Of a stretch of DNA of 64,000 bases, positions 26,415 to 35,009 are shown in pieces (within the stretch, counting starts at the first letter, position 1; every line of letters begins with the position of its first letter). This stretch comes from Corynebacterium freiburgense. Lineage in GTDB: Bacteria; Actinomycetota; Actinomycetes; Mycobacteriales; Mycobacteriaceae. The notes under the pieces were generated by a model that did not search any database, was not told where the DNA came from, and was given only the letters and a program-made list of their open reading frames with translations. The translations under genes and the position numbers were made by a program. The stretch lies in assembly GCF_030408815.1 (NCBI RefSeq), contig NZ_CP047355.1:2232001-2296000 (forward strand), in the 5' to 3' direction.

Positions 26415-27032
26415 ATGGGACGCACACAATCCCCTCGTTTCGCCTGGCTCCGCACGCTGACTCAACGCACCGCCAACAGTATTTCCGGGCTTCGAAAAAA
26501 GAATCGAAGCAAAGCAAAGAAATCGGACAAAGATGCGCCCATACATGACCGCGCTCTTGACCGAGGGCTCGCACGTTTGGGCGACCGTTTGGGCCTTGAT
26601 ACCCCTACCGAGGACGAACCGCGACGCCGCGCCATCGCCGTGAATGCAAAACCCACTCATACACTTGCACGAAATCTGTACTACGCGCCCGATATGGACG
26701 GTCAAGCAGACCCCGGCGAAGTGGTATGGATCATGGTAAATACCAATGGTCCCGACAATCCACCAACCGAACGTGCGATCGTAGTAGTGGGACGCACAGC
26801 CCACAATATCCTCGGATTACTTATCTCCCCCGATTCCACCCACAAAAACGAGCATAATTGGCTGGATATCGGCGCCGGAGGCTGGGACGAAGCTAGCCGC
26901 CAATGCTGGGTGCGACTAGATAAAGTCCTTGAAGTTCCAGAGTTGGATATCCGCCGCCAAGGCGCAATTATCCCTAAACAGAGATTCGAACGGATAGCCA
27001 ATAGGCTGCGGAAAGAATTTGGGTGGGGTTAA
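26415..27032 (+). CDS. PemK/MazF-family-like protein next to lepA
   Basis: A 205-residue protein. The first 90 residues are basic and low-complexity (LRKKNRSKAKKSDKD), then a PemK/MazF-like core: YAPDMDGQADPGEVVWIMV (the GdVvwv strand), PTERAIVVVGRT and LGLLISPD, then WVRLDKVLEVPE and QRFERIANRLRKE. MazF-fold proteins are usually ribosome-independent mRNA endonucleases with a small antitoxin encoded upstream. No antitoxin-like gene exists here: the upstream neighbour is divergent lepA. Annotated actinobacterial genomes often carry such a lone PemK-like gene near lepA, so a housekeeping role or loss of toxicity is possible. It converges with cbiO. Confidence 0.75.
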   Translation: MGRTQSPRFAWLRTLTQRTANSISGLRKKNRSKAKKSDKDAPIHDRALDRGLARLGDRLGLDTPTEDEPRRRAIAVNAKPTHTLARNLYYAPDMDGQADPGEVVWIMVNTNGPDNPPTERAIVVVGRTAHNILGLLISPDSTHKNEHNWLDIGAGGWDEASRQCWVRLDKVLEVPELDIRRQGAIIPKQRFERIANRLRKEFGWG

Positions 27033-27051
27033 AACAAACCTCACAACAAAT

Positions 27052-27855
27052 TCACTCTAAATCCTCCAAACCAATTAACTCTTCTGGAGTTCTAATTGTC
27101 CTACCCAAAGCCGCAGAAACATATGGGGACCAAGGAAGCTCTAACCTCACAGCTTTTAGAAGCTTTTGATTACACATAATTTCTTCTATGGGGCCAGTAA
27201 TCAATTGTTTCTTATGTATAATAATTGCTTTAGCAGCAAAAGCGTATGCCAAATTTACATCATGAGTTGAAAGTACAACCGCTGCATCGATTTGACTTAA
27301 CGTACGGAGAAGTTGACGACAACCTGCTGGATCAAGTCCAGCAGTTGGTTCATCGAGCATCAGCACTTCAGGTTTCATAGCAAGCGCACCTGCAAGTGCT
27401 ACTCGCTTTCGCTGACCATATGAGAGTTGCTGAGGTACGCGTTCTGCTAAATCAGCAATTTCGGCAGCCTGCATGGCTTCTTCCACACGCTTCGAAACAT
27501 CCACTGCGCTTAAGCCTTGGTTCAAAGGTCCAAACGAAACATCATCACGTACAGAAAGTGCAAATATTTGATCGTCAGGTTCTTGAAGTACCAATTGCAC
27601 AATTGATCGAGCGAAATTCTTGTCTTTCTTTTTTCCCCGCAGCGAACGTCCTCGAATAATCACGTTTCCCTGAGTTGGCTCCCATGAGCCACAAAGAAGA
27701 CGAAATAACGTAGATTTACCGGCGCCGTTGGGACCAAGTAGAACAATTCTGTCGCCTGGTGAAATTTCAAGTGAAACGCCCTCAAAAATCGGCGGGCTAT
27801 CATCATGCGCAAAATGTACATCACATAACTGCACAATTGGCTGTTTTGTATCCAT
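27052..27855 (-). CDS. cbiO: Cobalt ECF transporter ATPase
   Basis: The energising subunit, 267 residues, of an energy-coupling-factor cobalt importer. Walker A is LLGPNGAGKSTLFRLLCG (about residues 37-54), the Q-loop lies in LVLQEPDDQIFAL, the ABC signature is LSYGQRKRVALAGAL and Walker B is EVLMLDEPTAGLDP, followed by the switch His in LSTHDVNLA. The family forms the homodimeric ATPase for the CbiM/CbiQ membrane complex. It is the last gene of cbiM-cbiN-cbiQ-cbiO, 22 bases after the cbiQ stop. The operon begins behind a cobalamin riboswitch, which supports cobalt over nickel. Confidence 0.9.
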   Translation of the reverse strand: MDTKQPIVQLCDVHFAHDDSPPIFEGVSLEISPGDRIVLLGPNGAGKSTLFRLLCGSWEPTQGNVIIRGRSLRGKKKDKNFARSIVQLVLQEPDDQIFALSVRDDVSFGPLNQGLSAVDVSKRVEEAMQAAEIADLAERVPQQLSYGQRKRVALAGALAMKPEVLMLDEPTAGLDPAGCRQLLRTLSQIDAAVVLSTHDVNLAYAFAAKAIIIHKKQLITGPIEEIMCNQKLLKAVRLELPWSPYVSAALGRTIRTPEELIGLEDLE

Positions 27856-27877
27856 AGATCAAGCTCTGCAAGTAAAA

Positions 27878-28624
27878 TTAGATAATCTGCATGGGGAGGT
27901 AAAGACAAATAACCCCAATTGATATTAGAAAAACGAATATTGCTCCGACTCTTGACCACCGAGCGGGAGTATCATGCGAATTTCCCACGAGGTGCATTGT
28001 CTCAATATCACCCCGCAAAGATACCCCTTCACCAAGTCTTTGAGCATGTGTGAAGGCCACGATAAATAATGCAGCGATAAGTCCCGCAACCGAACGAATC
28101 CAACGAGACAAATTTGTATGCCCAAGCCGCGCCGCTTGAGCATCCCACATTATTCGCGCTGTAGTGAAAAGTGTTGATGTCATTCGATAGGTAAGCGACA
28201 TTACATGCACAATCGAACTCGGCACACCAATATGACCGAGCCAACTTAATAACTGAGCCATTGGAGTGGTGACGGCAAAAATCATAGTCGAACTCATTGC
28301 AATCACAGACCTAGACAAAACGATGAACGCTTTCGTCGGGCCATCGTCGATAAAGACGATTCCGTTGTTTGTAATTGCAAATATCAATGGACCAACCCCC
28401 ATTGCAATGAAAAGAGTAGGCGCAGCCACAAGGGTTCCATATAGCCGCCAAGGCACGCGTGCGCGCCAAGCGCACACCAGTATAATTAAGGCGAATAATG
28501 GAAGTGCAGGCATTGGTGGCAATGCAATCACGCACAGCGTGATCCCCAGCAATAATATTGCTTTTTCCGCAACACTAACTAATGCCCACTGGCTGCGCGC
28601 AGCGGCAAGCTCGAGTGCATTCAC
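27878..28624 (-). CDS. cbiQ: Cobalt ECF transporter transmembrane protein
   Basis: The T-component of the cobalt importer, 248 residues with about five to six membrane segments. The cytoplasmic coupling region contains two conserved motifs of CbiQ/EcfT proteins: ARxMWDAQAARLGH (the first ARG-like coupling helix) and AFTHAQRLGEGVSLRGD (the second, with the ARG-like Arg near its end). These helices contact the CbiO ATPase. Its start overlaps the end of cbiN by four bases (ATGA), which implies coupled translation. Confidence 0.88.
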   Translation of the reverse strand: MNALELAAARSQWALVSVAEKAILLLGITLCVIALPPMPALPLFALIILVCAWRARVPWRLYGTLVAAPTLFIAMGVGPLIFAITNNGIVFIDDGPTKAFIVLSRSVIAMSSTMIFAVTTPMAQLLSWLGHIGVPSSIVHVMSLTYRMTSTLFTTARIMWDAQAARLGHTNLSRWIRSVAGLIAALFIVAFTHAQRLGEGVSLRGDIETMHLVGNSHDTPARWSRVGAIFVFLISIGVICLYLPMQII

Positions 28625-28956
28625 TTGGAGGAAGTGGTGTTTGTACTACCGTCCTTATGCTCATTTTGCGCTTTGCTGCGGCCACGGAAATTGCCCAATG
28701 CGAACCCCAAAACACCAGCTCCTAACGCAGATTGAAGCGCAAATAAACCCGATTCGACTTCTCCTGGTAATTCACCGACCAAAGGCTGGAACCAAGGTTC
28801 GTAACCTGGATTCTGCTCAGCAATAATACCTTCCGCAGCAGCATCGGTACCACCAAATTGTTCTTCCGCAGTCGGATCACCTAAATGAAAAAACATCGGA
28901 AAGGCAGCAATAATAATGGCTAATCCAACAAGACCCCATGTTTTTGTCTTCATCAC
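28621..28956 (-). CDS. cbiN: Cobalt ECF transporter accessory protein CbiN
   Basis: A small, 111-residue protein with an N-terminal membrane segment (WGLVGLAIIIAAFPMFFHLG), an extracytoplasmic loop and a C-terminal membrane segment (ALQSALGAGVLGFALGNF). CbiN associates with CbiM and stimulates metal loading. The family landmark FGGTDAAAEGIIAEQNPGYE with PWFQPL, ending near a GEVESGLFALQ stretch, is complete. Start and stop overlap its neighbours (cbiM by one base, cbiQ by four). Confidence 0.9.
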   Translation of the reverse strand: MMKTKTWGLVGLAIIIAAFPMFFHLGDPTAEEQFGGTDAAAEGIIAEQNPGYEPWFQPLVGELPGEVESGLFALQSALGAGVLGFALGNFRGRSKAQNEHKDGSTNTTSSK

Positions 28957-29672
28957 TAAGATACCCCTTCTTTCGCATTCGCTTTCAGCTCGCCATTTAC
29001 ATTATCTTTGAGCCCCGCACCACTGAATACGCCAAGTATCCGCAATTCCTTTGCTGCGATAACCCGCAAACTGCGAAATACAAGCACAGTCACAATACCT
29101 TCGACAATTGCCAAAGGGATTTGAGTCGGTGCATAAAGTGCCATAAATGTAGTTGCCGCATGTCCGAAACCAGCCGCGTGATGTGCTGCCGCCAATTGCA
29201 AAGCAGTCACGATATAAGTGGACAAATCTGCAAAAAAAGCAGCCAGAAAAACCGAAATATCGAGTGAAAGTCCTGCCTTTCGAGAAACTCGCCACAAGCC
29301 GTACCCAACCCAAGGGCCCACTATTGCCATTGAAAAGACATTTGCCCCGAGCGTTGTAATACCCCCATGTGCCAGCAATAGCGCTTGAAAAAGTAAGACT
29401 ATTGTTCCAAGCAATGCCATAACGGGCGGCCTAAAAAGCACAGCACCAAGTCCTGTACCAGTTGGGTGCGATGACGAGCCAGTTACCGAAGGGATTTTCA
29501 ATGCACTCAATACAAAGGTAAATGCCCCAGCTGCCCCCAAAAGCAAACCCGTTTCGGGTTGACGTTTTATCTGCTTATTCATAGCAAGTGCACCATGAAT
29601 AACAAATGGTGCTGAAGCAACTCCCCATGCTATTGCATGAGAAGCAGGAAGAAAGCCTTCCGCAATATGCAT
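28956..29672 (-). CDS. cbiM: Cobalt ECF transporter substrate-binding membrane protein
   Basis: The S-component that captures Co(II), 238 residues. The very N-terminus MHIAEGFLP is the hallmark: in CbiM/NikM the free amino group of Met1 and His2 coordinate the metal, so the ATG at 29672 is well fixed and no signal peptide precedes it. Further His and Asn positions appear in [15 protein letters not shown] and [16 protein letters not shown], as in the family. Seven hydrophobic segments are visible. It is first in the cbiMNQO operon and lies about 43 bases downstream of a cobalamin riboswitch. Confidence 0.93.
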   Translation of the reverse strand: MHIAEGFLPASHAIAWGVASAPFVIHGALAMNKQIKRQPETGLLLGAAGAFTFVLSALKIPSVTGSSSHPTGTGLGAVLFRPPVMALLGTIVLLFQALLLAHGGITTLGANVFSMAIVGPWVGYGLWRVSRKAGLSLDISVFLAAFFADLSTYIVTALQLAAAHHAAGFGHAATTFMALYAPTQIPLAIVEGIVTVLVFRSLRVIAAKELRILGVFSGAGLKDNVNGELKANAKEGVS

Positions 29673-29715
29673 AATAATGCTCTTTCTGTCACGTGGTCAG
29701 CCGCCTCGCAGACCA

Positions 29716-29912
29716 ATACCTGTGCAATGTTGCAGCCGGTCTCCTGGCTTCGCTTTGTTACCGTCTGCTACTACACACGCCTTCCCACGTTTGACGCAGT
29801 GGCAAAAGAACACCAGGTTCTGAGTAACAAACAACAAAACATACAGTGGCGAGGGCCGCTGCTGGATTCTCACCAGCATTCCCGAGCACTGCAACACCCC
29901 CAACCTAGCACG
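29716..29912 (-). ncRNA. Cobalamin (vitamin B12) riboswitch upstream of cbiMNQO
   Basis: On the reverse strand the conserved core is plain: CTCGGGAATGCTGGTGAGAA, then CAGCAGCGGCCCTCGCCACT, then GGGAAGGCG, and the B12 box AGCCAGGAGACCGGC at about 29745-29731. This order and spacing fit the cobalamin riboswitch class. When adenosylcobalamin is bound it would lower expression of the cobalt importer. Between the B12 box and the ATG at 29672 no U-run terminator is seen, so control is probably translational. Confidence 0.93.
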
Positions 29913-29918
29913 TTTAGC

Positions 29919-29946
29919 TGTATATAAAAACAAGGTATTAAGTCAA
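29919..29946 (-). promoter_or_regulatory. Promoter of the riboswitch-cbiMNQO transcript
   Basis: Reverse-strand -35 TTGACT (29946-29941) and -10 TATACA (29924-29919) are separated by 16 bases. The expected start of transcription, about 29912, coincides with the beginning of the riboswitch fold. Confidence 0.65.
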
Positions 29947-30221
29947 AATGCTGCCACGAAACTCCATCCGAGTTCATCCTCTCGTCTGTTGAATCATAAA
30001 CACCAGTGCAGTTTTCCCTATAGGACCTCCTCCTCAGCTCCTTTTGAAATGTGCTGTTGGAAAATACGTACCGTTCCAGCACTAAAGCATCAGGAAAAGC
30101 ATCCTTATTGCGCAGCATTCAGAAGGATCTCTAAGCAGTTTTGCTCGCAACAATTTCCCATGTGGGTTTGGCATCACGGCGTATTGCTTGCTACACTCCC
30201 TGTGTTCTTCACTTTGTAGGT

Positions 30222-30270
30222 GCAAGTGTTTAGGCGGGCAGGACCTTGGGTCCGCCTATGAATAACTTGC
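30222..30270 (+). promoter_or_regulatory. Structured leader element upstream of rpsT
   Basis: A closing helix GCAAGT/ACTTGC (30222-30227 with 30265-30270) encloses TAGGCGG/CCGCCTA and an inner GGACC/GGTCC, so a 49-base sequence can fold into a nested hairpin. It sits 70 bases before the rpsT start and may be a ribosomal-protein leader used for autogenous control. This is inference. Confidence 0.4.
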
Positions 30271-30339
30271 AAAAAGCATAATGCCAGGAAACGCCTACAG
30301 AGTGGTGTTTCATCCCTATTATATTTAAGAGGTATTTTC

Positions 30340-30603
30340 GTGGCTAATATTAAGTCCCAAATGAAGCGCATTCGCACCAACGAAAAGCGCCGCGTACGCA
30401 ACCAGGCTATCCGCTCTGCCGTTCGTACTGAGATTCGTAAGTTCCGCGAGATTGTTGAATCTGGCGACAAGGCAGCTGCAGAGACCCAGCTTCGTATCGC
30501 TTCCCGGGCCCTGGATAAGTCAGTAACCAAGGGCGTATTCCACCGCAATAATGCGGCCAATAAGAAATCTTCTATGGCTCGCGCCTTCAATAAGATGGCT
30601 TAA
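30340..30603 (+). CDS. rpsT: 30S ribosomal protein S20
   Basis: An 87-residue S20 protein that binds 16S rRNA near the 5' domain early in 30S assembly. The typical features are the basic N-terminus ANIKSQMKRIRTNEKRR, the RNQAIRSAVRTEIRKF helix and the C-terminal RNNAANKKSSMARAFNKM. The start is GTG (rare start codons are usual for S20 and linked to its autoregulation) with AAGAGG eight bases upstream. It is expressed alone: a strong terminator follows at 30634-30705. It neighbours cbiMNQO on one side and a secreted-protein gene on the other. Confidence 0.97.
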   Translation: MANIKSQMKRIRTNEKRRVRNQAIRSAVRTEIRKFREIVESGDKAAAETQLRIASRALDKSVTKGVFHRNNAANKKSSMARAFNKMA

Positions 30604-30605
30604 TT

Positions 30606-30626
30606 TACAGCCTGGTTTAGGCTGTA
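30606..30626 (+). terminator. Short hairpin directly after the rpsT stop
   Basis: TACAGCC-tggttta-GGCTGTA is a 7-bp perfect hairpin starting three bases past the rpsT stop codon, but has no U-run. It may protect the 3' end of the transcript or pause the polymerase before the main terminator. Confidence 0.5.
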
Positions 30627-30633
30627 GTTCAAT

Positions 30634-30705
30634 ACCCGCCAAACAACCATTTCATACCCGCCACCACTGGTAATAGATATGAATGGTTTTGATTGGCGGG
30701 TTTTT
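30634..30705 (+). terminator. Long Rho-independent terminator of rpsT
   Basis: ACCCGCCAA plus CAACCATTTCAT pairs with ATGAATGGTTTTG plus TTGGCGGGT across a 24-base loop, giving an imperfect stem of about 22 bp followed by TTTTT at 30701-30705. Confidence 0.85.
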
Positions 30706-30865
30706 GCTCTTTCTGCCTCACATGGACTTACGCCCATGTGTGCGAATATTTCCTTTGTGCGCTGCATAAATACTACCCCCACGATAGGTTAACGATGACG
30801 TTCTGGATAGCGAAAGTGAGTATGCTAGTAGCCACCTGTGAATTGTAGAAATTCGGTGATTGACC

Positions 30866-32248
30866 ATGCCTTTTTCCGCTTTCCACCGGCGATCTGTAAC
30901 TTCCATGATCGCCTTATCTACATGCATTGCCGCATTCTGTACTGGTTGCACAATGCCGAATTTTTTGTCGTTTCTAAAAGAAGTGCCAGCGCAGCAACAA
31001 TCGACGGCGCAACAGCCTACCCCTCACTCGCCTATCCGGGCTGCTCAGTCTGAGCCAAATGCGAATAAAAATGTGGCTGCTTTATTGGACCCTCAGCAAC
31101 CAGATCGCCCTATAAACCGTCAGGTTTCTAACCTCTGGCTGGCCCCAAACGATAACTCTGAATATCTCACGCCGGCTTTCGAACGTGGAAATCACAGGAA
31201 GGAGTTCACAGGTGCCCATGTCGAGTTTATTGGTGCCTCTAACGATTTACTTTCGTTTATGGTGAATATCGACGATTCACTCAATTTCTATGACGCAAAT
31301 ACATTCGACCAGCTTGAGAGCTTTCCTGCCCGAGGTTGCACCGAAGTTACATTTAGTAGTTTGACCTATTGCGCAAACCCGGAGCTTGAGGAAATTACGG
31401 TATTTGATACACACTTCCGGGAAGTACATGGCACTATTCCATTCCCAGGGAATATTGCAAATATTCGACTGTTAGGTTCGATTGAAAACCTCGACCTGGT
31501 ACAGATAGAAACCACAGATCAGCAAGATATTATTGTTGCTATTGCCGATTTCCATACAGTTCGTTGGGAAGCAAAGATCCCACCTGAATCTCATTGTGGT
31601 TTGACTGCACAAAATACAACGGTGATTTGCAGCGAGCAGGATGGGGATACATATCGGCTAAGTTTTATTAATGCATTTTCTGGCTCCACTTTTCATACCA
31701 CCGAAACGAAAGGAAAAGCACTTACCGCCTCCCATGGCTGGGTTGAGAAAACCGATGATAAACTCCGCTATCTAGGCACCGATGGTGCAGAATACACGCA
31801 CACAACAGACCCAAGTTCAATTGTTGGTGATGTGTTTCCTTGGAATACACCACTCCACACTGGTGATTCTTCGCCCCAACCTCCAAATGAATTGGGTTTT
31901 ATGGTAGAAAAGCCGCTCTTGCTTTTCGACGCCGCACACGTCCCAGTTTTACGTCAGATTGGAAATGGTTCCACGCCACGGGTCTTCTCACGACCAAATT
32001 CCTCGACCCCGGTATTTACCCTATATGGCGGTGAACGAGTAGCTTCGCTAGCGACCAATGGGCACCTCGTACTGGCGGAATCTGAAGATTCGTACTTCCT
32101 TAAAGATTTAGAGGCATTTAAAGAGCTTTATAGTTCGCCGAAGGACATTAATACCGAACTCACTATTAATCGAGGTTGGTTTGCAGTAAAACAACAGGTA
32201 GATGCATCTACGCAGAAAGTAACTGTGGTCGTCCCGGTTCCGGAATAA
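30866..32248 (+). CDS. Exported lipoprotein, paralogue 1 of a three-member local family
   Basis: A 460-residue exported protein. The N-terminus (MPFSAFHRRSVTSMIAL) leads to a lipobox-like CTGC with Cys28 the likely lipid attachment site. A Gln/Pro-rich linker follows, then a beta-rich domain. Its centre (residues about 150-260) aligns by eye with the genes at 34394 and 35010: GCTEVTFSSLTYCANPE matches CSHVTQNNMVYCGNPD and CSEVTDNMMVHCISGD, and SHCGLTAQNTTVICSE matches LHCGFTTKDATIICTE. Regular strand repeats and paired cysteines suggest a PQQ-type beta-propeller-like fold (inference). The ATG at 30866 is preferred over the TTG at 30860. It converges with holA. Confidence 0.7.
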   Translation: MPFSAFHRRSVTSMIALSTCIAAFCTGCTMPNFLSFLKEVPAQQQSTAQQPTPHSPIRAAQSEPNANKNVAALLDPQQPDRPINRQVSNLWLAPNDNSEYLTPAFERGNHRKEFTGAHVEFIGASNDLLSFMVNIDDSLNFYDANTFDQLESFPARGCTEVTFSSLTYCANPELEEITVFDTHFREVHGTIPFPGNIANIRLLGSIENLDLVQIETTDQQDIIVAIADFHTVRWEAKIPPESHCGLTAQNTTVICSEQDGDTYRLSFINAFSGSTFHTTETKGKALTASHGWVEKTDDKLRYLGTDGAEYTHTTDPSSIVGDVFPWNTPLHTGDSSPQPPNELGFMVEKPLLLFDAAHVPVLRQIGNGSTPRVFSRPNSSTPVFTLYGGERVASLATNGHLVLAESEDSYFLKDLEAFKELYSSPKDINTELTINRGWFAVKQQVDASTQKVTVVVPVPE

Positions 32249-32251
32249 CCA

Positions 32252-33208
32252 TTACTTTGCCGCGAGCTCGGCGATTTCCCGGACCGCTTTTTCGATTGCA
32301 TATTCGGCGCTAACCGATTGCCCTTTTACTGCTGCATCCAGCTCGCCCATAATAATTACTGCCTTTGACACAGCATCACCAGACCACCGCCGAGCGATCT
32401 TCGCAGTTTTGTCCACTTTCCATGGTGGCATCCCGACCACACTCGCCAATTGGTTTGCATTTATTTGCCGCGTTGAATACAGACGCGCAATCGCACCGAC
32501 ATTGCTCGACAGTGCGGCGGCAAGCATAACTGGGCTCATTCCAAGCTGTAGCGCCCGCCGAGTTGAAGCCACTGCCTTTGCTAGCTGACCAGTACACGCA
32601 AGGTCAGCTATATCGAATCCGCTGACTTCTGCCACCCCGGCATAATATTCGCGCACCTTTTCTAATGTGACATTGCCACCCGTATCGGCCACCAACTGGC
32701 TTATTGCGGAGGCAAGCTCACGCAGATCACTGCCGACGCCCTCTAAAACAGCATGCACAACATCCGCTGTGACGCGAACATTGTGCCGCCGAAATTCCGA
32801 AGTAACAAAACCTGGTCGCTCACTAGGTTTTAACGGAGTTACCTCATGGACTTTTGAAACCTGCCGGAATTTTTTCACCATTGCTTTCGTTCGTCCGCCA
32901 CCGGAATGCACAATAATCAGGTAGATTCCTGGGGCCGGATTGGAGGCGGCGTCGAGAAGCAACTGGGACGGCTCTTTCCCGGCCTCATCGGTTTTCGCAG
33001 CTACCACAATACGGTCCTCCGCAAAAAGCGAAGGGCTGAGCAATTCCGCAAGCTCTGGTACACCGATATCGCCTGCTCGAACAATAGAAACCGGGACTTC
33101 CCCGCCGATCTGTGCGCGAATATGTGCGATGAGTTCGCTACGGACACGTTCGGCGAGAAAAGGCTCGTCACCCAAAATAAGATGCACCGGGGAAATCACA
33201 GCAACCAT
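32252..33208 (-). CDS. holA: DNA polymerase III delta subunit
   Basis: The clamp-loader delta subunit (318 residues), which opens the sliding clamp during replication. The N-terminus has the typical VHLILGDEPFLAERV, domain II includes the GIYLIIVHSGGGRTKAMVKKF strand-loop that precedes the CPxxEER region in other bacteria, and the C-terminal domain contains EKVREYYAGVAEVSGFDIAD and LGMSPVMLAAALSSNVGAIARL. Length and order fit HolA. The start is 9 bases after the stop codon of the TspO-family gene, so the two may be co-transcribed. In related genomes holA normally follows comEC directly; here about 3.2 kb intervene. Confidence 0.9.
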   Translation of the reverse strand: MVAVISPVHLILGDEPFLAERVRSELIAHIRAQIGGEVPVSIVRAGDIGVPELAELLSPSLFAEDRIVVAAKTDEAGKEPSQLLLDAASNPAPGIYLIIVHSGGGRTKAMVKKFRQVSKVHEVTPLKPSERPGFVTSEFRRHNVRVTADVVHAVLEGVGSDLRELASAISQLVADTGGNVTLEKVREYYAGVAEVSGFDIADLACTGQLAKAVASTRRALQLGMSPVMLAAALSSNVGAIARLYSTRQINANQLASVVGMPPWKVDKTAKIARRWSGDAVSKAVIIMGELDAAVKGQSVSAEYAIEKAVREIAELAAK

Positions 33209-33217
33209 AGTAGAGGT

Positions 33218-34051
33218 CTACATACGCGCGCGCCGCTGAAGCACACCGACATACACCAAATTAGCGATCAAAATCGCCAAAGCGACAGAGATAACACTAA
33301 TGATTATGGGGAAATCCGAAGGATTTTCCGTACCCCCAATATGCCGCATAAAAATGCCAAATGCCGCCCAAACGAGCACCAACGCATAGCCAATATCACG
33401 GAGATATATTGAGTTCCAAACACCAATAGAAAATCCGATAAGTAGCGCAGCAGCAAACCAAAATGGTTGATTGATATAAAATTCCTTCCAGCCAATGCTT
33501 ACAAGCCAAGCATTGGTGTTTGCTACCATCGCTACCGTAATCCAGCCAAAATAAACCATAAATGGAACGACTATACAAATATAATCCCATGCTGTGCGTT
33601 CTGAAAAAGTCAGCTGGTGCACTTTACGAACAATCATTGAAAGGACAATAAACAATCCTACAATTAGCAAAAGTGAAGCGTCAATAACTCTATAATGCCA
33701 TGCAAAAATCCAACCTACATTTAGCAGACAAGAGGCAATAAACAGCACTCCAATACGATTATAAATCTGCTCGTCAACACATGATTTAGCTCGCTGTCGA
33801 ATCACCGAAAACTGATAGACCGAATAAACGGCGAGCAAGGTATAAATTACGCCCCAAATAGAAAAAGTAAAACCAGCAGGCGTAAAAAGGCTCGGATATC
33901 TACTTGAAATTTCGCCGGTGGTAAAACCGCCGATTCGGAATGTATTAGCAAATGTATTGATACCGATGGTCACAACCAGTGCAATCACAGAAAGCCACTT
34001 CGTTGCACGATCTTCCCAAAAGCGGACAGTTGAATCCGACATTGATATCAC
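33218..34051 (-). CDS. TspO/MBR-family tryptophan-rich membrane protein
   Basis: A 277-residue polytopic protein with about eight membrane segments. Typical TspO/MBR features are FTPAGFTFSIWGVIYTLL, many Trp residues in the membrane helices and WNSIYLRDIGYALVLVWAAFGI near the end. The family binds porphyrins and related ligands and participates in stress and tetrapyrrole homeostasis. It is longer than the classical 160-residue TspO, so it belongs to the extended tryptophan-rich sensory-like group. The GTG start at 34051 is preceded by AGGAGGGG at five bases, one of the best ribosome sites in the window. It ends nine bases before holA. Confidence 0.82.
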   Translation of the reverse strand: MISMSDSTVRFWEDRATKWLSVIALVVTIGINTFANTFRIGGFTTGEISSRYPSLFTPAGFTFSIWGVIYTLLAVYSVYQFSVIRQRAKSCVDEQIYNRIGVLFIASCLLNVGWIFAWHYRVIDASLLLIVGLFIVLSMIVRKVHQLTFSERTAWDYICIVVPFMVYFGWITVAMVANTNAWLVSIGWKEFYINQPFWFAAALLIGFSIGVWNSIYLRDIGYALVLVWAAFGIFMRHIGGTENPSDFPIIISVISVALAILIANLVYVGVLQRRARM

Positions 34052-34281
34052 GATCCCCTCCTAACATATCTGGGGCACGAAACACCCGATGGGGCGCAAC
34101 GACAAGACCCAAAACCAGAATATCGCATTTTACTTACTTTTGGGTGGCGCGGCGCGTTTTCGCGTTAATATTAATTTATTTTCATGAAGCGGTAATTTAG
34201 CTATCTTTTTGTTTAACCACCTGGACACTGATCAACGTTAATCCTAAAAGAACAGATGATATAGGGCACTGCTATAGAACC

Positions 34282-34309
34282 TTGAAAGGATATAACCAAA
34301 GGCTATAAT
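34282..34309 (+). promoter_or_regulatory. Strong promoter for the paralogue pair
   Basis: TTGAAA at 34282-34287 and TATAAT at 34304-34309 with 16-bp spacing, near the consensus. The expected start is about 34316, giving a leader of about 78 bases before the ATG at 34394. Confidence 0.7.
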
Positions 34310-34393
34310 AGCTCCTGTACTGCACGACCAGCTCTTTTATATAACAGCGCGACCGAAAACCGTTACCCTACCCACAGGACAGGTTTCCAAATA

Positions 34394-34981
34394 ATGACTA
34401 CGCAGCTACCCCATCCCCGATTTCAACGTCACATTTACCGTATTCTCATCGCAATTATTTTGGCTCTAGGAATAACAAGTATTGCCGCAACAAACTTATA
34501 CGGAGCCAGCATCCCTATTGCCGAAGCAAATAACAAAATTGAGCTAGAAAGCAATGAGTGCAGCCATGTGACACAGAACAACATGGTGTACTGCGGAAAC
34601 CCAGATAAGCCCGAAATTCAAGCGATTGATATCCATTCCGGGCAAACACTACACACGTACCCCGTGCCCCAAAGCAGAGCAACGGTAATGTACCTTGGCA
34701 ACCTTGAAGAAGCAGACATCATATTAATCGAGGAAGACACTGGTAAAGACGGATTCTCATGGTTAGCTGCTGCACACAACGGTGAGTACGTATGGAAAAA
34801 CAACGTGGAGAAGAATCTACATTGTGGTTTTACCACAAAAGACGCCACCATTATTTGCACAGAATTTAAAGATCCCGGCATGGTCTCTGAAGAAAGCGTT
34901 TCAACCAAGGTAACTACAATAAATGCTCACAATGGGGAGGTTACAAATGTTCGAGAAGTATTCTACGATGTAGAAAACTAA
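34394..34981 (+). CDS. Short exported protein, paralogue 2 (truncated relative to its relatives)
   Basis: A 195-residue exported protein. An N-terminal membrane or signal segment (IYRILIAIILALGITSIA, residues about 17-34) is followed by the shared core: ECSHVTQNNMVYCGNPD, IQAIDIHSGQTLH and HCGFTTKDATIICTE. That core corresponds to the middle third of the genes at 30866 and 35010. The N-terminal linker and the whole C-terminal half of those proteins are absent. The four core cysteines are retained, so it may fold independently. It probably arose by internal deletion of a duplicate; the next paralogue starts 28 bases after its stop codon. Confidence 0.6.
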   Translation: MTTQLPHPRFQRHIYRILIAIILALGITSIAATNLYGASIPIAEANNKIELESNECSHVTQNNMVYCGNPDKPEIQAIDIHSGQTLHTYPVPQSRATVMYLGNLEEADIILIEEDTGKDGFSWLAAAHNGEYVWKNNVEKNLHCGFTTKDATIICTEFKDPGMVSEESVSTKVTTINAHNGEVTNVREVFYDVEN

Positions 34982-35009
34982 CGTTTGCTCCACTAGAAAG
35001 TACAGCCCA

